Under the pieces are notes generated by a model. That model saw only the letters and a program-made list of their open reading frames with translations, was not told the origin of the DNA and ran no database searches. A program made the translations under genes and the position numbers. From contig CM029119.1 of the NCBI GenBank assembly GCA_016859345.1, forward strand, positions 11,927,896-11,991,895: DNA of 64,000 bases. Direction: 5' to 3'. Shown one piece after another: positions 1-11,130 of this stretch. This DNA comes from Istiophorus platypterus. Its lineage: Eukaryota > Chordata > Actinopteri > Istiophoriformes > Istiophoridae. Numbering within the stretch: position 1 is the stretch's first letter; the number at the start of each line of letters is the position of its first letter.

Positions 1-1019
1 TTCTCTCAAGATGCCATGTTTGTGCATCAAGCATTTAATAAGCAATAAACGGAAGAAGGAAAGAGGGGAAAAAGCGAAATATTAACTATTGCCAGTAGCA
101 AACATTTTCGAAACACGGATGACTGGAGTAATGACTAATAACCTATTGGCTCATTTTCCAAAATTAAACAAGAATTCAGTGTGAGAATTAGAAATGATTC
201 CTGAGGAGAGCAGTTTTAAAACAGCCTTTTCTTAAACAATTGGCTCTCAGGGGTAAAAAAAAAAATAGATAAGTAGATGCAAAATGACTTACCCCCGGGA
301 GTGTTTCAGTGCAGAAACTCACTGTAGTGTTTAATCATGTACAAGAGTACAAAATCTCTTTTTGCAGAAAACTACTGTTTGGAAACCAACTTTAACAATG
401 CTTTTTGAGAATCGTTGCTGCTGTGTGTAAGAAAATTGCTGTTCCAGTGCTTTTCTTTGGAGGATAGGAATGACTTGTTCTTGGTTTCAAATCTGCAGCA
501 GATCAATTTTAAAAAATCAAACCATTCTGTTTAAAAATTTAGGGAAAATAACGCTCTCTTATAGTTATAACAAATTCCAATATTACTACTCAACAACCTG
601 GTAAAATAGTGCTAAAATAGTATGAATGCTGGTGATACACATTCAGTGTATTTTAGACAGTCTTGGTAATTATCTTCCACAGGTTAGTAATTCCTCTAAT
701 ATCATTTGCCATTTTGAGCCTATAGGAAACCTGTAGAGCAAAACACAACATGCTTGTCAGGTATAACTGATATAAGAACTGCTCTGGTGTGCAGGATGCA
801 AAGTTGACATACCGGTTTAGGATAAGAGATGAATCAGTTTGTCATATATCAACCTCATAAAGCAGCTCTCAACGTATTTTGGGATGTTATAAAGGACAAA
901 ACATGGAGGTCAGGAGGAAGCAGAACTTGTTTTGGCCCCGCAGGGGGTTCTGCTCCTAGTACAAAATAAAAATTAAACTTTTTACATACGGGATATTTTC
1001 ATCCCTTTATGCAGAAAGC
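1..1019. other. AT-rich stretch, no gene seen
   Basis: Mostly AT-rich sequence with an A-run at 255-265 and no frame worth calling. One TTAATCATG word lies at 331-339; this word recurs across the window. I see no repeat family or RNA gene here. Confidence 0.6.
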
Positions 1020-1540
1020 AGTTTCATAATGACTAAATCTGCCTGTAGTGTTAATTGGGGATTAATTTGCCATGTTTTCAGTAAGTTGAAGGCATTAACA
1101 AGGATCCAACAAGGTACCTCCTAATTAAAGCCGCAAGTCCCTCAGAGTGTTATAATTCCCATAAGAATGTAGTCCATTAATTGGTCATAACTAAACCCTG
1201 CAGAGTTGATTACAGTAGTGGTGGTGAGCCTAGTCAGAGCAGTTTAAACTCTAAAACCATTGCATATATAGGAGCTATTTCCTGTCCTCCTCTCAAGGGA
1301 ATGAGAGGAGCTGATGATGGCCACATAATGTCTATTCACAGAGCCTCATAAATAAAGAGCTGCCCCTGAGTGCAAACTATGTTTATTATAGCCGCCTGAA
1401 CCTCTGTGCCAGCCCTTGGAGTTACTTATGCAGATAAATGCAGCACCATTCATCATCACTTCTATTCATAAATAGCCAATAACTCATCTCTCTCCATATG
1501 GAAGATTAGACCTTGGAAATGTGACTTAAGCACAGGAAGT
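1020..1540. promoter_or_regulatory. CNE-like island, homeodomain-word rich
   Basis: TTAATTGGGGATTAATTT at 1051-1068, CTAATTAAAG at 1121-1130 and CCATTAATTGG at 1174-1184 give several homeodomain cores within about 130 bases. CATAAATAAA at 1347-1356 and a POU-like ATGCAGATAAATGCAG near 1429-1444 follow. There is no coding frame. This is a plausible developmental enhancer; sequence alone cannot prove it. Confidence 0.4.
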
Positions 1541-1567
1541 ATTCAGTTCATGAAAAACATGACTGAT

Positions 1568-1596
<29 letters not shown>
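1568..1596. repeat. (CA)n microsatellite
   Basis: About 14 uninterrupted CA units separate the island at 1.0-1.5 kb from the one at 1.8 kb. Confidence 0.95.
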
Positions 1597-1598
<2 letters not shown>

Positions 1599-1799
1599 GT
1601 CTCCCCTTTACTCATTATATCTTATTCTACATGTCATTTCCCTGCTCAGCTATGATCTGCGAGGCCCATAAAGAATCGCAGGAGAAGCTTCTTGGTGGTA
1701 TGCTGACTGAGAGCAGATGAGGATTTTTTTTTTTTTCTTACTGTAGTGTGGTGGTTTGCAGAGTAGAGGCCACAGAGGTGCATAGACTGATGAGAAGGG

Positions 1800-2060
1800 A
1801 TGATATATGTAGCGCCGGTGTCCCAGCTCTCCTCTAGCCCATTGTCATTAATCACGGCCATTAGGCTCCCCCTCCACCACTGCTCGCCTTGTCTGTGCCC
1901 AGCCATCAGAGCCTCCCTTTTGTCTCATATCCATAAAGGGAAGGGCCGTATACTTTCACTTCGCCTCCCACCAAAGGGATACAGGGCTGCTAAAAAGGGT
2001 GCTAGCAAGTGTTCTGGGGAAATAAATGTTATAATTTATCTCATTATGGCGTAGAAGACG
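1800..2060. promoter_or_regulatory. CNE-like island, GC-richer
   Basis: A GC-richer segment contains TCATTAATCA at 1845-1854, CATAAAGGGAAGG-type purine runs and a T-rich left boundary (T-run 1724-1736). Short overlapping frames occur on both strands, but none has a recognisable motif or splice context. Confidence 0.35.
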
Positions 2061-3129
2061 TTTTCTTACCCCGAAGCAGAGGTGTTTAATCCGGAGGTTT
2101 ATCGCTCTGCAGATTTCTTCTACCATACTGATCCACAACTACGGTGTGATTTACAATTTTATCTTCGAAACAAGTTGAATTGTTTTAATCTAAGCACTCA
2201 CATTATCATCCTGTTGTCTCTGCAAGCTAATCAGCAGTCGAGTCGCTCCCTTCTCCTCAGCACAGTCTTCACATCGTTAAGTCTCCCTCCATCCTTCGTG
2301 TCATCAAACCCAAGAGGTCTGATATGATAATATGTGTGAACTGAAATGTGAAAGCAATTCATATCACTTTCCAAGGGCTTTGAATGTTTGATTTGCATAA
2401 CTAGAGAAAATGATATTAGATGGGCATATTGATTTAATTTCATCCTAGAGCGCTGTTAATTATGGTATCATAAAAGTGTCATCTCTTTATTATCAGGTTC
2501 AGAACAGGGGTTGATAGCTGGTGTTGGTGAAGTACTCACATTCTTGGGGGCAGGCTATCATCATGGTATTGTTTAGCATAATTTTACATTATGAGACCGG
2601 GTTACGATACGGCAGCAATAGCTTTTTTTTTTTTTTTTTAACTATTATCTCTTTATCAAACTTTTTGACTTTAAAGGATTAGCTATATCTATTCTTACTT
2701 TGTTCTTTGATATTAGATGAATATGTCCTCTGAATGATCTGTTCTGAATGTTTTAAATCTGCTTCACTTTGCATGCACTCCGTGTGCTGGCGTCTTGATT
2801 TATATTCCATTTTTTGACAGTAGTACATGTTAACATCATATGACCAGAAAAGCAATATGTTCGTGCTTTCACATTGATGAATAACATATGTTCTGCATAT
2901 GGCATTTTGGTGTGTTTTCATATCATAAAGACTGCAATCTGTATGAGATTATGGGATATTTTTCCCTGTATGGCTCTGCATGCAATGCACATCCTGTACA
3001 CCCAGTAAGGGTTACTGGGAGGATGCTGAACCAGATTCCCCTCCTCCGTTTGCACTGAATTCAGATCCTTACGTATGGATTCTCTGTTTGCAATTTATCT
3101 AAATGAACAGTGATCATTATTGTAGATCT
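2061..3129. other. AT-rich stretch with T17 homopolymer
   Basis: A T-run occupies 2623-2639. CCCAGTAA at 3001-3008 pairs with TTACTGGG at 3012-3019 around a 3-nt loop; an 8-bp hairpin is expected by chance in a window this long. No repeat family recognised. Confidence 0.5.
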
Positions 3130-3670
3130 ACCCCATCCTTAATGTTTGAGCGTTATTGAGCAGATATCTCTTTAAACACAGCAAAATGGTGGTCTGGGCT
3201 GAAGGAAGGCTGAGCGCATTCATTACTTCTTGTCCCTCTTTTTTTCCCCAAGAACACAAAGCAGTGCATAATGTGCAATCTGATAAGTGTTCTGTTGCGC
3301 ACGCCAGCCCAACCCCCCCCCCTTCATCGTCCTATACATCACTGGCCGGCTCAGCTGTGGTTTGCGAGAAGAGAACTCTGGGATTGGTGTGGCTGAAGTT
3401 GATGAATAGGCCTGCGAGGGTGAGAAACTCCAGGGCCAAGCTGTAGGTCCATCCCCATGGCATGTGATGCTGATTGGCTTTGTCCTGTGCGGCCGCTCTG
3501 GAGAAGCGGACATTAAGATTAAGTGATGCTGTCGTGTCGGGGAGCAGTGCACTGCATCATCCTGGGGAAGAGACAGCTGCGGTGGTTAATCCTTCATCGC
3601 CGGGGGAGCGCTGCCAGAGCAGAGATATACAGCCAAAGATAACCCTCCATAACTTCTGCTAAAGATCAGA
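3130..3670. promoter_or_regulatory. CNE-like island, GC-rich
   Basis: One of the GC-richest parts of the first 5 kb, with a GCGGCCGC octamer at 3489-3496 and a C-run at 3313-3322. TTAAGTG at 3519-3525 matches the NKX2-type core. Frames of 96, 109 and 62 codons overlap on opposite strands, which suggests base composition rather than coding. Confidence 0.35.
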
Positions 3671-4529
3671 AACTTTGAGTTCACATCCATCTGTCCTCAA
3701 TCCTCACTTAAAAATGAGAAATGAGCAGGGGCCGTGCTGCAGACAGTGGAAAACAAATGGAGCAAATAACATCAAGATGAGGTGAATGTTTTAGTGAGAG
3801 GTAATCCCTCTCTAACTAACAGCGAGCAGAAAACGGTCATTGTGCAGCACATACTGTGGCTTCTGTCAGAGGAGGGAAAAGAAAAAAGGGCAAACAAACA
3901 GAAACCCATTTACGCAGCTTCTGCAATCGCTCTCATGTCAGCGGCTAACGGACAGAAGTGTACTTTATCACACATTCAGGGTTGTGGGAATTTCCAGTAG
4001 ATGGAAAATCAGATTAAAACAGAGAGAAAAGGCCACTCAGAGCAGAGCTAGTGTGGTCTGTATTTATGCGTCTGCGCGTGGCGTCAGCATATTTTAGATT
4101 GCTGGGTTTGCATGTTTGTTGTTGGTTTGATGTAGCTGTCATGATGTGATGGATGAACATCATCATGTAAAGAGTAAAAGGAGAGGTCTGGGGTGCGAGG
4201 GAAAGCCGGCATGTTACATTGCCCAGGATGTCCTGAAAAGACATTACAGCAGGATCAGTTTTCTTTCTATCCACTTCACCCTTTCCACCACCACAGGCAG
4301 GCCTGCCTGAACTTTACCGTTCACATTTTCATACCACTTGTGCTCTCACTTTTCTGAATATGGTAATTTCCTTGAGAAAGCCTCTAAAATCCTGTGGGAT
4401 GATATATTTGGTATGGCGGAGGCATACCTGTAGAGAGCACTTGTGACAGTGACATATTAGTTACGGTGTCTCTTGGAATCTGATAACTTCAAATTTGCCA
4501 CCTTGTTAAGTTTTGATTTATGTGATACC
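3671..4529. other. Unassigned stretch
   Basis: Mixed composition with no repeat family, RNA gene or convincing frame. Short frames overlap in different phases. The part near 4060-4100 contains several CpGs (TGCGTCTGCGCGTGGCGTC), which is locally unusual, but I cannot assign it. Confidence 0.45.
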
Positions 4530-5075
4530 ATTTCACTAAAGTAATTGGCCTGGCCTGTTGTAGAAAATAATCAGCCTCTCTGCAGAACAAATGCTGGGCC
4601 ATGCTAATGAGGCAGCCCGCGTGCTGAACTGATGCTGCCTACTGACAGTTATTAATGATTGTTATGATATACAGATGAGACGAGATTGGACTGAGTTGGG
4701 TGGAAAAAAAGTGACATTTAAAAAATATGGCATATTGGGAAGTACTAATGAAGTAATATACTGCTAGGAAAACAATCATATGCGTTGTCAAGGCAATGTG
4801 TAATTACCCAACAGCCACCCTGGTTGGCTGTTTGGCAGGCAGGCTGGGGGGGGGGGACTGAACAACCTGGCCCGGTAATGGATAGAGCTCTGCTGGCAAG
4901 GGGCTAAAATGCACTAGGCAGTGACAGAAGTGTACAGATTGATGAATTAATTGGGTCTTTCTTGGGACATAAGGGGAACCGCTGCGGCATATGCTCGGCT
5001 TGTTACTTTGGAAAGTCTACTGACCCTGAAAGTGAAGCCACCTCATGCAGGGAGTTGTGGCTTTTTTATCGCTCG
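4530..5075. promoter_or_regulatory. CNE-like island
   Basis: TGCTAATGAG near 4603, TATTAATGATTGTT at about 4649-4662 and GATTGATGAATTAATTG at 4937-4953 are homeodomain and PBX-type words. A G-run lies at 4846-4856 and may be a polymorphic break within the island. No coding frame. Confidence 0.38.
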
Positions 5076-5154
5076 TTTTGCTGGGGGGTTGGATTGCAAA
5101 CACGAAAGTGTAGTCAACTGCAATTTTTAACAATTTTATAATAGTATCCTGTAA

Positions 5155-5630
5155 GTAGTGCTGAATAGGGTTGGATGATAATTCAAAACTATCAACTTTC
5201 GGTGGAATTATATTTTGATGATATGATTATGTTGTGTTATTCCACAATTTTCTGTTGTAGAAGTGAATGATTCATAGGAATCTGTAACCTAACACTAACA
5301 AAACAGTTCTTGTTCTACACATACGAAGATTTTTGTGTAATGTAATGCTGGAACATAGTTCATGGCTTTGGAGCTAAACATCAGTTCCATGATTTTTCCG
5401 AGTTCTTGCACAGATGAAACTCTCATTGAGAGATTTATTGCATCGAAAAGAAGCAAGACATCCTGCAGACTTTCAAACCATTATACTCACTTATTTTACA
5501 AAATTTTTACTTTCATCAGGCAAAGGTTTTACCAGGTCAAGATTTTACCTGATGAAGGTCTGAGGGCCAAAATGTTGTTAATAAAATGAATACAAGTGTT
5601 TGAGAGTGTATGGGATTTATTTGTTTCATA
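5155..5630. repeat. Decayed interspersed repeat
   Basis: The right part, about 5470-5630, contains CCTGATGAAGGTCTGAGGGC followed by AATAAAATGAA. This matches the wording I recall of a common fish repeat whose 3' end reads 'CTGATGAAG..CTGAGGGTCAAAACGTTG..AATAAAATGAA'. The left part starts AGGGTTGGATGATAATTC, another frequent fish-repeat phrase. Family name unknown; a 75-codon frame across it is incidental. Confidence 0.5.
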
Positions 5631-5699
5631 TGTGATTTGCTATTATTTTTCCATATTATAACATTACCTATTAGAAAACATCCTAATATTGTAATGATG

Positions 5700-6035
5700 A
5701 TTTCAACTGTATTACCCAGCCTAATAATGCTGAAACAATCAGCTGATTACTCTATTCATCTAAGCGACAAATAGTTGGCAACAATAATGATAATCAATTT
5801 ATCAGACAAAATGCCAAACATTTTGTTGGTTCCAGCCTCTCTAATGTGAGAATGCTCTACTTTCTATTATTTTTAAAATGGAATATCTCTGGGGTTTGAA
5901 CTTTGTGTTGTACCAACCCAGTAATTTTGAGACATCACCTTGGGCTCTGTGAATGGTTTCATGATTTTCTCACAATTTATTCAAACAAAAAAAATTGGCA
6001 AATTAATCTGTAATGAAATTAATAGATAATTGAGC
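5700..6035 (-). repeat. AATCGATTA-type interspersed repeat, decayed
   Basis: The phrase GCTGAAACAATCAGCTGATTA at about 5731-5751 is the reverse complement of the typical end 'TTAGTCGATTGTTTCAGC'. TGTGAATGGTTTC and GATAATTGAGCCACAG follow towards the other end. This is one of about nine copies in the window; orientation is inferred from the terminal phrase. Confidence 0.5.
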
Positions 6036-6214
6036 CACAGCAACAAAGTATTTTTTAAAAAGTTCAAGACAGAAGAAAGCCTGCCTTTATCTGAATATTT
6101 AACTTGGGATTTTGATGCCTCAAAACAGTCTAAAAAGTTGAATAGCACTAATGGAATTCACTGGACACAAACCAAACACATGAATAGCGGATCAAAGAGT
6201 CCCACAAATTACAT

Positions 6215-6620
6215 CACCGTCCTCCTGACCTCCAATGTTCCACCAGCAGCCACTTGCAGAGGTCTGCACGTAGTTGCCATTTAATCATGGCGCTGCGACA
6301 CCCCTCTGTCAAACCTCTCAAACATTCTTACTTAGCGCTGACTCCCGCTGGGTGAGAATGAAAGTTCTCGCAGCTGCTAACTGTCACTGTGGTCTTACTT
6401 CAGCAAGTGCCCATTGGCCGCGATCGCTCCCCCTAACTCATCTCCCATCAAGCCGGCGCATCGGGGCCGACTGCCGACCGCATCAGTGGGCCTCCTCGAC
6501 CCGCAGAGAGTCCCAGGCCCATCACCATGAATTAAACCAGAGGCTCTGGTAGTGGTGCTGCTTTTGGTGCCACTGAGCATTACACTGACTCAAATGCTGA
6601 GGATCTTTGTCAGCTATTAT
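6215..6620. promoter_or_regulatory. CNE-like island with CpG cluster
   Basis: CpGs cluster strongly at 6416-6510, starting with GGCCGCGATCGC at 6416-6427, in a window otherwise poor in CpG. A reversed CCAAT core (ATTGG) lies at 6413-6417 and TTAATCATG at 6281-6289. Frames of 92 and 61 codons overlap on opposite strands without recognisable content. Alternatives are an unmethylated regulatory island or the promoter of an unannotated transcript. Confidence 0.35.
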
Positions 6621-8329
6621 TTCAATACATGAGTGTGTGGTGCCTTGTCCATCCCAGTTTCTTTGAAGCTCACATATCCTCCTCCTCCCACTTGGAACAA
6701 TTCCCCTTTGAAGTGAAGGAACAAGCTCTTGGACACTGATAGTTAATTAACCTCATTTTCTCATTTTGTTCTCTGTGACATTGTTTCCGTATTTTACCTC
6801 AGGTAGCGCGCTGTCCGCCAAGTCTGCAGTCCTATAGAAGTTTAATAATAGATCAGTTTTAATCGGCATTTGGATCTGTACTTGCATCAAAATACACATA
6901 GTGATAGAAAGTCAACTCATTAAGTAATGATATGAAAATTTGTGGGTATAAAGACATTTAGGTTTAAATTTAGCTGAAAGGTATGTTTTTTAGAAACCCA
7001 TGTTACATTTAAGTTATTAACATCATTCAAAAGACTTTCATTGTCATCAAAGTGGAAGAGTTGTCTAGTTGTCAAATTAGGTCCTATATACAAGTTGAAA
7101 TTTGCGCATTTAAGCCTAATAAATGGCAACTTGTGAACCAAATTTTGCCTGGTTTTGGCTTACACTTGTAAAGGTCATCTTCTTCTTTTCAAGAAAGCTC
7201 AGTTGTTAATTAGAAAATAAAGAAAATAAAATCAAAATGAAATAAAAATAATTTCCTGCCTTGCAGTGTTCAGATATCCTTCCTGGAACTTCACCCAAAA
7301 CAAATGACCTCATTGCTGGCCCATGGCCCAACTTTTCACCACATTTCATTATAATCTCTTAAGTGTTTGAAATTATCTGCCAGTTCACTAACAGGCAAAC
7401 AAATGGGACTGAAAACATACCCCCATTTGAGCAAACAAGCTCAGACCTTTCATTCATCAGAGCATCATTCTGATCCTCCTGCTTTCATATTTGCTTACCT
7501 CTCATGGTTTAATATTTCTAAGCATTGTGTCTCCCAGTTTATGACACAGTTTTATACTGAATGCAGCCCTGCTGTTTTGGGATGTCTGAGAAGCAATATA
7601 CTCCACACTAAACATTACTTCCGTCTTTCTCTCCCTTCCACTGCTCTCGCCATCTCCCTCCCTGCTCCCTCCACTCTTTCTTTACACTTATCAGAAGAGA
7701 CAGGTGAGTTAGTGCGCGCTCAACTTCAAACTGGCGTAATTGTTTTTCATACGGAATGAGAGCCGCAGACTAGACATGGATTGTAGAGGAACAACAGGAC
7801 TGATTAGCGAGGGCTGGATTTGCTTGCTGGACCATTTTGACACCTGTCTCCCCGCTTTCCCTGGAACCCGGACCTGATCCCTCTATACTATCTGTCACAC
7901 TGGTGGGCAGAGAGAGAACAGAGTAGGTGAGATAATGGACTGAATAAGAGTGGGAGACTTTTCCTCTTTCACACAGGACTGTAATCAAGGCTGCACTCGA
8001 AAGTTTCCGTGGTGGATGTATTATACTGTACTCATGTTATCTATAGCTCATATTCTGGAGACAATAAAGCTTGGGAGCAAATAAGTCCAATGACTTTTCT
8101 ATTCAATTACTCCAGTCATTTAGTCAATATTATTTTTTAGATGGATTATGCAGCATCAATGAGGTATAAAGTTTGTTTCATTAATGCACTGTCATCATAC
8201 ATCACAAGCTATTACAGTGTTTTAACAGCATTAATAGTAGGCTTATTTAAAAGTGCATTGAATAGCTGTGTGCCCTTATGGTCTCTAAAACTAATGTACA
8301 GTATTCAAAATATGCATCCCATCTGGCTG
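6621..8329. other. Mostly unassigned; pyrimidine tract with splice-like signals
   Basis: AT-rich up to about 7.6 kb, with no assignable frame (one of 130 codons at 7367-7759 has no recognisable motif). A C/T-rich tract at about 7618-7690 is followed by an AG and then a GTGAGT donor-like word (see the next entry). 7770-7990 is moderately balanced in composition and could be another noncoding element. Confidence 0.4.
7695..7703 (+). other. Possible 9-nt microexon
   Basis: AAGAGACAG is preceded by CTTATCAG, with the AG at 7693-7694, and a roughly 70-nt pyrimidine-rich tract containing TGC words. It is followed directly by GTGAGT at 7704-7709, a strong donor match. Nine nucleotides keep frame (Lys-Arg-Gln). 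Neural microexons are known to use upstream UGC elements and strong donors, so the layout fits, but no flanking exon is visible and a chance match is quite possible. Confidence 0.15.
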
Positions 8330-8480
8330 CATCTTGTTTACAGAACACAGTGGCAGCTCGGGGTTATTAATCATGTTTGTCTTAATTACCCCACATAGCT
8401 GCTCCATCCCCAACTCCGCATTTGACCTTTTTTCTGGATCCTTTCAAACCATTAATCATGCAAAGATCAACACTATCCAA
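8330..8480. promoter_or_regulatory. CNE-like island, twin ATTAATCATG
   Basis: ATTAATCATG occurs at 8366-8375 and again at 8451-8460 on the same strand, with TCTTAATTACCCC between them. The duplicated 10-mer within 100 bases suggests two sites for the same homeodomain complex. Two short frames cross it without recognisable content. Confidence 0.4.
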
Positions 8481-9660
8481 ATAAGAGTGGATTGCATAGC
8501 TCTGCTTCAGCTCTGTATGGAGGCACAGATTCCTCTTGGAAAGTAACTTATGTATAATTATCTGCAACTATGAACTATCAGCACAGCTGGTTTCCTTCTC
8601 ACCACTTGCATTTAAAAAAGGTTATGTTAAGAAAAAGTTTCACAGTAGAACACAAGTTGTCGTCCACTGCAAATAAGTCTTCTTGTTTTGTAAGATAAAC
8701 ATGGTTGTCTTCATATGCCTTCCTCACTAATGGGTCTTGATTTTTTTTTTAGACATTTTCAGAGACAAATAGTTCTTTCTCCAGGTTGGTACCATTCCTG
8801 GTTTCTTGCCATGTGGCCTGGAGCAGAGTTGCTCCTAATGTTAATCTGACAGGTAAATGAGAGTCTGTGTGTGGTCTATCTGTTGACAGGGGACAGTTTA
8901 GTCCTGTGGGCATCACTGTCCTTGCCAGAAAGTCAATACAGTTTGCTGAGAAGTCTTAACCAAGGCCAATTTTTATTTGTCATCATCAGCCTGAAGAATG
9001 AAATATCTTTATCAAATCACAGAGCCAACCACTAAGTATGCCGTGGAGACATGCGTGACAAATAGCAATTGGAAGGTTGTTTTTGTTTCAATGAATTGAT
9101 TTTGATTGGAAAAAAATTACATCTGATGACCTGAAAAGGTGATCTGCTGATTTTCTTAAACATTTGTTCTCAGTTGTTTTCAGGGAAAGTTGTGTCATTC
9201 ATCATTCAGGTCAACTGAGCAGTGGCTGAAATTTGCATCACACTGTGCAGTGCTGTGATATGGAGAACTCCCTTTTCCACTCCTCCCCACCTACAGTCTG
9301 TTAAACAGATGAACCATTGCAGGACAAAGATTAAACAGTAACTGGGGGTGCCACAGCACTACATGAATGGGGCCTGACAGACATTTTATCAGTAAACCAA
9401 TTAACATGATTTATGGTTGGGGGTAACCATGAGACTTGCCCATAAATACAAAGGGCTGGCCACGCAGCTCCTTCTAAAGGGAGATGTTATCAGACTCCTC
9501 AATTCCGCTTTGCTGGCATGGACTCGGCATGCATTTGTAAATGCAGCTACTGTGCATGGAGCCCCCCCCCCCTCCCCTTCAAGCAGGTCAGGAGTTCAAA
9601 ACCCATCCCGAAGAGTTGAAGAGTGGGGCGTGAACTCCTGACCCCCCTTAATGTAACAGG
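8481..9660. other. Unassigned, with an octamer and a DR2 inverted pair
   Basis: Mostly featureless. A perfect octamer ATTTGCAT lies at 9231-9238 in a balanced segment (9180-9270). A C-run at 9562-9572 precedes the inverted DR2 motifs listed separately. No gene is supported. Confidence 0.45.
9585..9644. promoter_or_regulatory. Inverted pair of DR2 nuclear-receptor motifs
   Basis: AGGTCA-GG-AGTTCA at 9585-9598 fits the direct-repeat-2 arrangement bound by RAR/RXR-type receptors. On the opposite strand 9631-9644 reads GGGTCA-GG-AGTTCA. The two therefore form a perfect 13-bp inverted repeat (9586-9598 with 9631-9643) around a 32-nt loop. GTTCAAAAC at 9594-9602 also fits a Pol III box B, so a decayed Pol III element is an alternative. 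Confidence 0.35.
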
Positions 9661-10190
9661 GTGAGCAGTAGAAAACCAGTTCTTGTCAAGCTTCTCCCAC
9701 CCAGGTGCTTGCATGCTCCATCCATCCCATTAGATCTAACATGGAAATAATTTTGTGGCAAAATTCATTTTAGGATAACTGACATGAGATTATTTAAGAG
9801 ATCATAACTCCTTAAGATTTCAATGACTTACCTGAATTCATATTAGAGAAACCAAGCAGGTGACTCATATTTGTCAAGTACCTGACACGTGGTTTACTGC
9901 ACCAAATATTCACCCTCTCGCCATGTGGAATTTGGGCCTTTCCTGTGAGTTCGGGACCACTGTTTGCTCAGGAAAGATTTACCGTTTCCCCAAAACATGT
10001 TAATTGGGCACTGTCTTTTTCTGGGTGATGTACTGTTTTAACTCACGCAGTCAGGGGTCGTCAGGTCTGTAACGTGGGCTTGCCTTGGGTCTGGTTAGTA
10101 CATTTTTACCATAAACAAACCCTGACAGGCTGACAGGCTTTGTCTCCACATTATCTTAGATTTGGATTAGTGTAGATAAGGTTTAGATAG
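9661..10190. other. Unassigned stretch
   Basis: No repeat, RNA gene or frame of interest recognised. Composition is mixed without clear motif clusters. Confidence 0.5.
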
Positions 10191-10260
10191 GTTGGTGGAA
10201 GAAAGACTTGCGAAAAATGGCCATCACAAATTCCCAGAACCCAAGGTGACAAAACAAACC
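10191..10260 (+). repeat. AATCGATTA-type repeat, internal fragment
   Basis: AAAAATGGCCATCACAAATT and CCCAGAACCCAAGGTGAC (about 10213-10250) match the internal wording of this family ('AAAAATGCCCATCACAATTTCCCAGAGCCCAAGGTGAC'). The flanking ends are lost. Confidence 0.6.
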
Positions 10261-10306
10261 ATTTGAAAATGGTTTTGAAGTCACTTTGTTAAGATTGAAG
10301 ATAGCT

Positions 10307-10390
10307 CTGTGTGTGTGTGTGTGTGTGTAAGTGTATGTGTGTAGGTGTGTCTGTGTAGTTGTGTATGTGTAGGTGTGTGTGTGTGTGTGC
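10307..10390. repeat. Imperfect (TG)n microsatellite
   Basis: Alternating TG units are interrupted by TA, TC and AG steps. The minus-strand frame here is just the repeat translated. Confidence 0.95.
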
Positions 10391-10570
10391 ATTTGATGGT
10401 GACAGTCTGTGTTATGCGACAGCAGTGATGAGCTTCTTATTCCCTCTTAGAGATCAGTGTGATCAAGTGCGTGATCATGATTAATCATGGTTGAGTGATT
10501 CTGTGATTAATGTTTATACAGTCGCTAAAGGATCTGCAGGACATACTCCTTCAGCATGTTTACAATTTTA
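10391..10570. promoter_or_regulatory. CNE-like island with 14-bp homeodomain palindrome
   Basis: CATGATTAATCATG at 10476-10489 is a perfect 14-bp palindrome carrying TGATTAAT on both strands. A further TGATTAATG lies at 10504-10512. TGATTAAT is the composite core preferred by PBX with central HOX proteins. Three overlapping or neighbouring sites in 37 bases form the tightest cluster of this word in the window. Confidence 0.42.
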
Positions 10571-10689
10571 CACCTATTATGAGGGAAGATGGAGAGCTCC
10601 ATTTACAGTTCACTAACCTTTGTGATGGCGGACTCTCCTTTGCATTTCATTTCCTTTTTAACACTTCAAGTGAGCCACAAATGTCATAA

Positions 10690-11130
10690 TAAAACAGCCC
10701 CATGAAGTGTTCAGTCGCGGATTTTGAAAGAACTGTGCTCTTTGATTTAGTTGAGGGCGTTCCACTCTCATTCCTGTTTTTATGAGAGCTTTTAATTTTT
10801 ATTGAAGGACGGTGCAAAGTAAATGGTTCCTCATCTAAGGAAGATTAAATGGCCTTATACAATTTACAGAAACACGAGGGCATGAGGGACAAAGGCCTAA
10901 AATGAGCTTTACAGCACATGTCCTCTATAATGTGAAGGGAGGTTGAGGCGCAGAGGGAGATGAGGAGGATGTGTTTCTCTGCAGACACATGTAAATCAAT
11001 TTATATTGATCCAAACAATATAGCCAGCAGCTCTGCACATTCATTGATTAAACAATTAGATAACTGCTGGATCTATCCAAATAGAAAACTATATTTGATG
11101 TTGCTCAAACCTGACAGTCATATCTGCCCT
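10690..11130. promoter_or_regulatory. CNE-like island
   Basis: ATCAAT at 10995-11000 and ATTGAT at 11005-11010 form an inverted PBX/HNF6-like pair. ATTGATTAAACAATTAG follows at 11043-11059. The left half is purine-rich around 10930-10975. No coding frame of note. Confidence 0.38.

Noticed and set aside
3001..3019. 8-bp hairpin CCCAGTAA/TTACTGGG and similar small hairpins (16327-16341, 25437-25454, 30179-30201)
   Set aside because: Stems of 7-8 bp with short loops are expected several times by chance in 64 kb.
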